Positions 42,334-49,310 of a stretch of DNA of 64,000 nucleotides are shown piece by piece. The position numbers and the translations under genes were made by a program. The stretch is from contig NZ_CCDG010000061.1 in the NCBI RefSeq assembly GCF_000723885.1, positions 81,933-145,932 of the forward strand, read 5' to 3'. The stretch is from Paenibacillus camerounensis (GTDB lineage: Bacteria; Bacillota; Bacilli; Paenibacillales; Paenibacillaceae). Position 1 is the first letter of the stretch; each line of letters opens with the position of its first letter. The notes beneath the pieces are model-generated. The model was not told the origin of the DNA. It saw only the letters and a program-made list of their open reading frames with translations, and made no database searches.

Positions 42334-43179
42334 ATGATTAAGATCGGGCTAACCGGCTTCGGTGACCATGATGAGCTGTACGGCAAAATCAAACCGGCCG
42401 AACGGCTGCCGGCCTATTGCGCCCATTTTCCCATCGTGGAAATTGACAGCTCCTTTTACGCGGTACAGCCGGTCCGGAATTATGTGAAATGGGCCTCACA
42501 GACTCCTGATAACTTTCAATTTATCGTTAAGGCTTACCAGGGAATGACCGGACATCTGCGCGGCAAAAAAAATTATTATAATACCACCGGTGAGATGTAT
42601 GATGCTTTCCAGCATTCTATCGCACCTGTGCGGGAGGCCGGCAAGCTGGCTATGGCACTGTTCCAGTTCCCGCCCTGGTTTGACTGCACCAAGGATAATG
42701 TGGATTTTTTGCGCGAGGCCAAAGAACGGATGCTGGATGTTCCGTCAGCGGTTGAGTTCCGCAATGAATCCTGGTACAGCCCGGAAATGCGCGATAGAAC
42801 GCTTAGCTTTCTGGAGCGTGAAGGCTGGATTCATACTATAGCTGACGAGCCTCAGGCAGGCCCGGGCTCTATCCCGGTCGTACCTGTGGCTACAAGTCCG
42901 GATATCACGTATGTCCGGCTGCACGGCCGTAACGTACAGGGCTGGAACCAGAGCAGCCATCCGGATTGGCGCAAGCTGCGTTATCTGTACCGCTACAGCA
43001 CAGAGGAGCTGCAGGAATGGCGCGAACGCCTGCTGGAGCTCGAAAAAAGCTGCCGTGAGCTGTATGTGGTCTTCAACAACAATTCCGCCGGTGACGCTAC
43101 CCCGAACGCTAAAGAGCTTCAGGCCATGCTGGGCATTGAAGGTGGACAAGCCCCGCTTCAGCTGGACCTGTTTAACTGA
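42334..43179 (+). CDS. DUF72 family protein (YunF-like)
   Basis: 281 residues, same size as Bacillus YunF. TIM-barrel-like DUF72 with its landmarks: IGLTGFGDHDELYG at the start, PIVEIDSSFYAVQP, FQFIVKAYQGMTGH, AMALFQFPPWF, SAVEFRNESWY, TYVRLHGRN and YVVFNNNSAGDATPNA. Biochemical role of the family is unknown. AAGGAGGT eight bases upstream decides the start. It is 35 bases before the amylase gene, and both likely form one transcript ending at the terminator at 44729. Confidence 0.88.
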   Translation: MIKIGLTGFGDHDELYGKIKPAERLPAYCAHFPIVEIDSSFYAVQPVRNYVKWASQTPDNFQFIVKAYQGMTGHLRGKKNYYNTTGEMYDAFQHSIAPVREAGKLAMALFQFPPWFDCTKDNVDFLREAKERMLDVPSAVEFRNESWYSPEMRDRTLSFLEREGWIHTIADEPQAGPGSIPVVPVATSPDITYVRLHGRNVQGWNQSSHPDWRKLRYLYRYSTEELQEWRERLLELEKSCRELYVVFNNNSAGDATPNAKELQAMLGIEGGQAPLQLDLFN

Positions 43180-43214
43180 ATACCCCGCCCTACATATTTA
43201 GGAGGTTATTAGAG

Positions 43215-44714
43215 ATGAAAAGAAACCATACGATGATGCAGTTTTTTGAATGGCATGTTGAAGCAGACGGGCAGCACTGGAAGCGGCTCGCTGAAATGGC
43301 GCCTGAGATCAAGGCGGCCTATATTGATTCCGTCTGGGTACCGCCTGTAACCAAGGCCGTCTCCGGCGAGGATACCGGATATGGGGTATACGATCTCTAT
43401 GATCTGGGCGAATTTGACCAGAAGGGGACCGTCCGCACCAAATACGGCACGAAGCAGGAGCTGGTGGAGGCCATTGCGGAGTGCCTTAAGAACGGTATCG
43501 CGGTTTACGTCGATCTTGTCATGAACCACAAGGCCGGTGCAGATGAAACGGAAGTATTTGAGGTCATTGAGGTTGATCCGAATGACCGCAACAAGGATAT
43601 CTCCGAGCCTTTTGAAATCGAAGGCTGGACGAAATTCACTTTTCCGGGACGCGGCGAGAAATATTCAGCCTTCAAATGGGATCACACCCACTTTAACGGC
43701 ACAGACTTTGATGCCAGGGAAGGCCGGACCGGCGTATTCCGGATCAACGGGGACAATAAAGCCTGGAATCAGAATGTAGACGATGAATTCGGCAACTATG
43801 ATTATCTGATGTTCGCAAACATTGACTACAGCCATGAGGATGTAAAGCAGGAGATGCTGGACTGGGGTAAATGGCTGGTCGATACCCTGCAGTGCAGCGG
43901 CTACCGGCTGGATGCCATCAAGCATATCAACCATGAATTTATTAAGGAATTCGCCCAGGAAATGACCAGAAAGCGCGGCGAGGACTTTTATATTGTCGGC
44001 GAGTTCTGGAATTCGAATCTCGATGCCTGCCGCGAGTTCCTCAATACAGTTGACTATCAGATCGACCTGTTTGATGTGTCCCTGCATTATAAGCTGTATT
44101 CCGCCGCGCTTGCGGGCCGTGACTTTGATTTGACGAAGATTTTTGAGGATACGCTGGTGCAGACTCATCCGGCCAATGCCGTAACATTTGTAGATAACCA
44201 TGATTCACAGCCCCACGAGGCACTGGAATCCTGGGTCGGCGACTGGTTCAAGCAAAGCGCGTATGCTCTCATCCTGCTCCGCCGTGACGGTTATCCGGCC
44301 GTATTCTACGGGGATTATTACGGAATAGGAGGCCCTGTTCCTGCCCAAGGAAAGAAGGGGGCTATCGATCCCCTTTTGTATACCCGTTACCATAAGGCTT
44401 ACGGGGATCAGGATGATTATTTCGATCATCCCAACACGATCGGCTGGGTACGCAGGGGCGTTGAGGAGCTGCCGGGATCAGGATGTGCAGTGGTAATCTC
44501 TAACGGCGATAACGGGGAAAAGCGGATGTTTCTCGGCGAAGAACGGGCCGGAGAGGTGTGGGAGGACTTCACCCGCAACCGCGGGGAGACTGTAACCATT
44601 GGTGAAGACGGCTGGGCTGTATTCCCGGTAAACGGCGGCAGCGTATCTGTCTGGGCGCTGCCGGATCAGGAGGATACGGAACAGGAAGAAGGGAATGCGC
44701 AGAACAGCCATTGA
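43215..44714 (+). CDS. cytoplasmic alpha-amylase, GH13 family
   Basis: 499 residues without a signal peptide. The (beta/alpha)8 barrel has region I VDLVMNHKAG, region II GYRLDAIKH with nucleophile Asp233, region III IVGEFW with acid/base Glu263 and region IV FVDNHDS with Asp330; MMQFFEWH at the start is typical of the GH13_5 group. A C-terminal beta domain ends in an acidic tail. Hydrolyses alpha-1,4 glucans inside the cell, probably maltodextrin or glycogen. GGAGGTT precedes the ATG. Confidence 0.92.
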   Translation: MKRNHTMMQFFEWHVEADGQHWKRLAEMAPEIKAAYIDSVWVPPVTKAVSGEDTGYGVYDLYDLGEFDQKGTVRTKYGTKQELVEAIAECLKNGIAVYVDLVMNHKAGADETEVFEVIEVDPNDRNKDISEPFEIEGWTKFTFPGRGEKYSAFKWDHTHFNGTDFDAREGRTGVFRINGDNKAWNQNVDDEFGNYDYLMFANIDYSHEDVKQEMLDWGKWLVDTLQCSGYRLDAIKHINHEFIKEFAQEMTRKRGEDFYIVGEFWNSNLDACREFLNTVDYQIDLFDVSLHYKLYSAALAGRDFDLTKIFEDTLVQTHPANAVTFVDNHDSQPHEALESWVGDWFKQSAYALILLRRDGYPAVFYGDYYGIGGPVPAQGKKGAIDPLLYTRYHKAYGDQDDYFDHPNTIGWVRRGVEELPGSGCAVVISNGDNGEKRMFLGEERAGEVWEDFTRNRGETVTIGEDGWAVFPVNGGSVSVWALPDQEDTEQEEGNAQNSH

Positions 44715-44728
44715 AAGAATGTATACTG

Positions 44729-44765
44729 AAAAGGCAGCCGTCCGGGGGACGGCTGCCTTTTTTTT
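44729..44765 (+). terminator. intrinsic terminator of the DUF72-amylase transcript
   Basis: AAGGCAGCCGTC/GACGGCTGCCTT with a GGGG-type loop and eight T residues. Confidence 0.9.
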
Positions 44766-44809
44766 GGGCGGGAAAAGAACAAAATGCTCTGGCTCTGGCT
44801 CTGGCCGGC

Positions 44810-45418
44810 TCAGCGGCTGACCGGCGGATGACCGCTTTCAGCCCAGTCACCGTTATCACTGTTCAGAATACGTTCAACGGGGTAAACCTGCCGTACGGCA
44901 GTCACAACACCCGCACAGAGAACTGCTTTGACGAGATCTCCGGGGATAAACGGCCACATGCCTGCGGTCAATGCTTTGGACAGGGAATCCATTCCTGTGG
45001 AATGGGCCAGCCACCAGACACCTCCGGGATAGACCAGCAGTGCGCCGAACAGGGTGTTAGCGATTATCAGCTTAGGAAACGTATATTTATTCTGCTGCAT
45101 TCGCTGGGAGCATAGACCAATAAGAAAGGCTGCAACCGGCCAGGAGAAAATATAGCCTGCCGTCGGCCCCACCAGCACTGCTATGCCGCCGCTGCCGCCC
45201 ATGACAGGGAACCCGGCAGCAGCCAGGCCGATTACGATAAGCACAGCCAGTGTCCCGTAGCGCGCTCCGAGCACGGCTCCGGCCAGCATTACCGCGAGTG
45301 TCTGCAGGGTAATCGGCACGGCCGAGAAAGGCAGATAGATCTTGATGAAGCTGAGCGCAATCATGACTCCGGCGAATAACGCGCTGAAGATCAGGCCGCG
45401 GGTTGTCCATTTATTCAC
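44810..45418 (-). CDS. bioY: biotin ECF transporter S component
   Basis: 202 residues from GTG 45418 (GGGGTG nine bases upstream); an in-frame ATG at 45436 lacks a site. Six TM helices. BioY marks: FSAVPITLQTLAVMLAGAVLG, ARYGTLAVLIVIGLAAAGFPV, GPTAGYIFSWPVAAFLIG and FIPGDLVKAVLCA. The high-affinity biotin-binding subunit of an energy-coupling-factor transporter. It lies divergent from the EcfA1 and EcfA2-EcfT genes, which likely supply the energising module. Confidence 0.93.
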   Translation of the reverse strand: MNKWTTRGLIFSALFAGVMIALSFIKIYLPFSAVPITLQTLAVMLAGAVLGARYGTLAVLIVIGLAAAGFPVMGGSGGIAVLVGPTAGYIFSWPVAAFLIGLCSQRMQQNKYTFPKLIIANTLFGALLVYPGGVWWLAHSTGMDSLSKALTAGMWPFIPGDLVKAVLCAGVVTAVRQVYPVERILNSDNGDWAESGHPPVSR

Positions 45419-45544
45419 TTTCAGTAGCACCCCCATTTTTTAAGAAAAACTATAACATCCGTGTCCGAATACATCAATCTTTATATTTTTGTTATAATCA
45501 AGAGCAATTACGGGCTAATGGATGTCCGGGAAGCAGGTTGAACA

Positions 45545-46357
45545 ATGATTAAAGCGCATAATATCACCTTTTCATACCGGGACGGCCTGCGCAGGCTGCC
45601 GGTATTACAGAGTATTTCTATACATATCAGGCGCGGCGAATGGGTTGCCCTCACCGGGGCGAACGGCTGCGGCAAATCCTCGCTTGTGCGGCTGCTGAAC
45701 GGCCTGAACAGCCCGTCGGCAGGCACCCTGCATGTGGCCGGACTCGATCTCCGTTCTCGGGAGAACCGCACCGCAGTCAAGCAGCATGTTCAGCTGGTAT
45801 TCCAGAACCCCGAAGCTCAAACGATCGGCTCCACACCTTACGAGGATGTCGCCTTCGGCCTCGAAAACCGGGGGCTGAGCAGGGAAGAGATGGATGTACA
45901 GATCCGCCGGGTACTGCAGCAGACAGGGCTGGCCCATAAGGCAGACGAAGATATCGCTACACTCTCCGGCGGAGAACGGCAGCGGCTTGCCGTCGCCTGC
46001 TGCCTTGCCCTGCAGGCGGAGATGATTATCTTTGATGAAGCGACGTCCATGCTGGACCCTGCCGGCCGAATCCATATTTTGGCGCTGGCCCGGGAGCTGT
46101 GGCGGCAGGGAACAACGATTCTGTGGGTTACCCAGCGGCCGGAGGAGCTTGCAGAAAGCCCGAGGGTTGCCGTAATGGAGCAGGGCTCCGTTCGTTTTGA
46201 CGGAGACCCCCGCACCCTGTTCTACAGCTCAGGGCTCCCGGGGCAGCTGGGCTGGGAGCCTCCGCCGGTGATCCGGATCGGACAGCTGCTGCAGTCACGC
46301 GGCTGGCCCCTCAGCGGGCTCCCGCTGTCCGAGCAGGACTTGGAGGCAGTGCTATGA
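45545..46357 (+). CDS. ecfA1: ECF transporter ATPase EcfA1
   Basis: 270 residues. Walker A GANGCGKSS, VFQNPEAQTIGSTPYEDVAFGLEN (the Q-loop and the EcfA-specific stretch), signature LSGGERQR, Walker B MIIFDEATSMLDPAG. The usual switch His is replaced: ILWVTQRPEE has Gln where THD/THH is expected, as in some EcfA1 chains. Overlaps the next gene by four bases (ATGA). A TATAAT hexamer lies about 45 bases upstream, but with no clear -35. Energises uptake of biotin through BioY and possibly other S components. Confidence 0.87.
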   Translation: MIKAHNITFSYRDGLRRLPVLQSISIHIRRGEWVALTGANGCGKSSLVRLLNGLNSPSAGTLHVAGLDLRSRENRTAVKQHVQLVFQNPEAQTIGSTPYEDVAFGLENRGLSREEMDVQIRRVLQQTGLAHKADEDIATLSGGERQRLAVACCLALQAEMIIFDEATSMLDPAGRIHILALARELWRQGTTILWVTQRPEELAESPRVAVMEQGSVRFDGDPRTLFYSSGLPGQLGWEPPPVIRIGQLLQSRGWPLSGLPLSEQDLEAVL

Positions 46358-48051
46358 GCGTTAGGGCAGAGAATGTATCGTTCCTGTACGATGCCGCTGC
46401 AGCTCTTCAGAATGTCGACCTGGAGATTCCCGGCGGCACGCTGACCGTCCTGTGCGGTGTTACGGGCAGCGGCAAGTCGACGCTGCTGCGGCTGCTGGCC
46501 GGACTGGCCGAGCCTGCTGCGGGCAGGATTGTTTATACCGGAGATTCAGGCTCAGCCGCCAGAGCCGCTATAGTATTCCAGCAGCCGGAAACCCAGCTGT
46601 TCGCCGGCAGTGTGCATAAAGAAATAGAATACGGCCTGGAGCAGCATGGCGTGCCGAAGGCCCAGCAGGCCGAACGGGTCCGCAGCGCCTTATCTACAGT
46701 CGGCCTGCCCTACGAGACCTTCGCCGGGCGGTCACCCTTTCTGCTCAGCGGCGGGGAGAAACGGCGCCTCTGCATCGCTGCCGCCCTGGCTGTCCGGCCG
46801 CAGCTGCTGATTCTCGACGAGCCGACTGCCGGACTTGATCCGCAGGCTGCGCAGTCGCTGCTGCGGCTGGTACAGCAATTGAGGGCCGAAGGCATCACCC
46901 TGATTATCGGCACCCATGATCTGGACAGCCTGCTGCCGCTGGCCGACAAAGCCGTCGTGATGCGCAGCGGGTCCGTCTATTATGACGGCCCCCCGGCTCC
47001 GCTTGCAGCAGATCACATGCTGCTCCGCGCTGCCGGGCTGGAACCCCCAGCCTATTCGCGCATCGGTAACAGGCTACGCCTGCAGGGGCTGCTGTCCGGG
47101 CAGCCGGACAGCCTTGATGCGCTGCTGGCAGAGCTGGAGCTGCTGCCTTTAGCCGCTCCTTCGGGAGACGCCCTTCCCGTGTCTCCGCTCAAGGCTTCTT
47201 GCGGCGCTTCCCAAGCGGAGACCGGCCAATTGCAGACAATTCCGGATATCGCCCATGAGGGGACTCCTACTCCTAGCCCGGCCGTACCCCGCCGGGGAGT
47301 GTACTGGCAGAAGCTGGACCCCCGTGTTAAATGGCTGGGGATGCTGCTCGGTTCACTCGTTGTCCTGGGCATGAGCAGCCCGCTGCCGCTGCTGCTGGCA
47401 TCCGCCCTGACAGCTGTATTGGCCGGCTCGGCGGCTGTTCCCTGGAGCCGGACCGTACGGTTCTTCCGTCCTTTTCTGCTAATGTTCCTATTTCTATGGC
47501 TGCTGTCCGCCTTGGACTGGAGCTCACCGGACCTCACACTCGGACCGTTAGGCTTCAGCTCAGAGGGAATAGTCCGCGGCGGGCTGAACGTGCTGCGCTT
47601 TCTGCTGCTGATCGCCCTCGGCTTTCTGTTCACGGAGACAACCACCGGCGCACCGCTGCGAGAGGCGCTGGAGTGGTCGCTTGCTCCGCTGAAGCGCCTG
47701 GGCATCCGCACCCGCGGCTGGTCCCTTGCCGTGTCAGTCACACTGCAGTTCGTGCCGTGGATTCTCGGCAAGCTCAGCCAGCTGCAGCTGGCACTGAAAT
47801 CACGCGGCAAGCCGCAGCGCGGTCTTACACGCTGGACTCCGCGCCAGATCAGCATGCTGGTTGTACCGCTTCTGATCCTGGTCATCGGTATGGGGGATGA
47901 GCTGGCTACCGCTGTTGATTCACGGGGCTATGACCCAAAAAAAGCCAGAACACCTTCCTATCCGCTGAACTGGCGTTCCGCAGATACTCTGGCGCTGGCT
48001 TGTGTTGTTCTTACAGTAGCTGTGCTGTGGTGGATCTCCCGGATCAGCTGA
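46354..48051 (+). CDS. fused EcfA2 ATPase - EcfT transmembrane protein
   Basis: 565 residues. Residues 1-~225 are an ABC ATPase (Walker A GVTGSGKST, VFQQPETQLFAGSVHKEIEYGLEQ in pieces, LSGGEKRR, LLILDEPTAGLD, switch IGTHDLD). After a ~90-residue linker rich in Pro/Ser/Ala, residues ~320-565 are EcfT: LDPRVKWLGML, five or so TM helices and the two coupling motifs seen as LKSRGKPQRG and VDSRGYDPKK, which contact the ATPase grooves. In most Bacillota these are separate genes. With EcfA1 and BioY this makes a complete ECF biotin importer. Confidence 0.88.
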   Translation: MSVRAENVSFLYDAAAALQNVDLEIPGGTLTVLCGVTGSGKSTLLRLLAGLAEPAAGRIVYTGDSGSAARAAIVFQQPETQLFAGSVHKEIEYGLEQHGVPKAQQAERVRSALSTVGLPYETFAGRSPFLLSGGEKRRLCIAAALAVRPQLLILDEPTAGLDPQAAQSLLRLVQQLRAEGITLIIGTHDLDSLLPLADKAVVMRSGSVYYDGPPAPLAADHMLLRAAGLEPPAYSRIGNRLRLQGLLSGQPDSLDALLAELELLPLAAPSGDALPVSPLKASCGASQAETGQLQTIPDIAHEGTPTPSPAVPRRGVYWQKLDPRVKWLGMLLGSLVVLGMSSPLPLLLASALTAVLAGSAAVPWSRTVRFFRPFLLMFLFLWLLSALDWSSPDLTLGPLGFSSEGIVRGGLNVLRFLLLIALGFLFTETTTGAPLREALEWSLAPLKRLGIRTRGWSLAVSVTLQFVPWILGKLSQLQLALKSRGKPQRGLTRWTPRQISMLVVPLLILVIGMGDELATAVDSRGYDPKKARTPSYPLNWRSADTLALACVVLTVAVLWWISRIS

Positions 48052-48907
48052 GCTTGTAGCTTAGCATATATTCAGTATGCTGGTCGATGGCACCCAGCTG
48101 CGGGTCATACACCGTCCATGTTCCCGGAATGCCCAGCTCCCGGCAGGCCAGCTCGAAATTGCAGGCGGCAATGCCGATATCGATCCGCTGCATTTCAAAT
48201 CCCAGCTTGTTTCCGCTGTAATTGGGCGTATGCTGCAGGTAGAAATGTACCTGCAGCCGGTTCTCGGACAGCACAATCCGCCACGGCTGCTTATTGGAGG
48301 CCGAAGGGCCCAGCCGGACCATCTCCAGCGCCGCAGCCAGCCTGCCGGCGGCTTCCGGCACCAGCTGGTTGCCGAAGCCGGAATCGTAGAATAAATCCCG
48401 CCACGGCTTTTTCTGGTCGGCTTTGACCACATAACGCATAGTCGCATCCAGCAGCCGCTGCTTCTCACGCGGGTAGCCGAGCGGCGTAATGCAGGGAATA
48501 ATCTCCCCCGGCCGGAGTGACAGCTCGCGTGCGAACGACTTACGGCTGAACGTCCCGCCGATCCAGCAGGTCCCCAGACCAAGCCCGGTAGCATACAGGA
48601 TCAGCTTATGAAAAATATAACCGAACTCCAGCAGCGCCTTCTGCTCATTCTTTACTACTCCTGCCAGATAGGCCTGCGGATTCTGGATGACGCCATAGGC
48701 ACCCAGCTTGACAGCCTTCCCGTCCTCGCCCCCCGCCTTGGCCCAAATCCATTCAATGCCGGCGGTCCCGCCAAAGGGACCGCGTATATTTTCTTCCTGC
48801 TGCAAATATTCCATAATGGATGTATGTACGTCTTCCCCGATCGGGGTTGTCTCATAGGTACGCACCGACTTGCGTTTCTCGATAATATCCATAACTGCCA
48901 TATCCAT
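48044..48907 (-). CDS. nitroreductase-family flavoprotein (double-length type)
   Basis: 287 residues. Nitroreductase fold with IIEKRKSVRTYETTPI (FMN contact Arg/Ser), GLGTCWIGGTFSRKSFA and, in the second half, VRLGPSASNKQPWRIVL and IDIGIAACNFELACRELG. Similar to the putative TM-nitroreductase group, in which the two half domains form one FMN site. Reduces an unknown substrate with NAD(P)H. GAGGGG precedes the ATG. Its 3' end overlaps the EcfT gene by eight bases (convergent). Confidence 0.8.
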   Translation of the reverse strand: MDMAVMDIIEKRKSVRTYETTPIGEDVHTSIMEYLQQEENIRGPFGGTAGIEWIWAKAGGEDGKAVKLGAYGVIQNPQAYLAGVVKNEQKALLEFGYIFHKLILYATGLGLGTCWIGGTFSRKSFARELSLRPGEIIPCITPLGYPREKQRLLDATMRYVVKADQKKPWRDLFYDSGFGNQLVPEAAGRLAAALEMVRLGPSASNKQPWRIVLSENRLQVHFYLQHTPNYSGNKLGFEMQRIDIGIAACNFELACRELGIPGTWTVYDPQLGAIDQHTEYMLSYKLS

Positions 48908-49196
48908 TGATTCAGCCCCTCTTCCCTATATCATTCCGATGCGAAAAATGCATTGAAGTTAGATGTGACACCGGGCCCTGCGGCATCCGGCCAGGCGCTA
49001 AAGTTCCTTGTGTAATGCGCACAAATAGAATAGATATTTTGATCTCTGAGTCCTTGTATATCGTAACTTTTTTCACAGCCTAATTTTAACATTTATATTG
49101 GGTGATGCATAGCCGCTGGCAGTATACTCTGCGGCTTTACCGGTAATTCCGCTCACACCAGCTGCTGACCGGGACCCCATAACATCTGCCGGCTAC

Positions 49197-49228
49197 TTAT
49201 CCTCAGAGTTATACACACCTTATCCACA
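49197..49228 (+). other. cluster of three DnaA-box-like 9-mers
   Basis: TTATCCTCA (49197), TTATACACA (49209) and consensus TTATCCACA (49220), all in the same orientation and 11-12 bp apart, about one helical turn. The last two and their spacer lie inside a CCTCAG/CTGAGG inverted repeat (49201-49206, 49230-49235). Bacillus chromosomes carry similar DnaA-box clusters outside oriC that titrate DnaA or regulate genes. No dnaA or dnaN is nearby, so this is not clearly an origin. Confidence 0.6.
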
Positions 49229-49260
49229 GCTGAGGACAAAACTGGATTTCGCTGCTAAAC

Positions 49261-49307
49261 AAAAAAAAGGCTAAGCCCGGATATACTCCCCGCAGCTTCG
49301 CCTTTTT
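49261..49307 (-). terminator. intrinsic terminator of mprF
   Basis: On the minus strand AAGGC-GA-AGC pairs with GCT-TA-GCCTT, followed by eight T residues, immediately after the mprF stop. Confidence 0.7.
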
Positions 49308-49310
49308 CCC

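Larger units (their letters stand above)
48908..49310. other. intergenic region with DnaA-box-like cluster
   Basis: About 400 bases upstream of the nitroreductase and downstream of mprF. It carries the three DnaA-box-like 9-mers at 49197-49228 and the mprF terminator at 49261-49307. No ORF accepted. Confidence 0.5.

Noticed and set aside
49197..49228. Chromosomal replication origin
   Set aside because: Only three boxes, no AT-rich unwinding element with DnaA-trio pattern identified and no dnaA/dnaN nearby; kept as a DnaA-box cluster.
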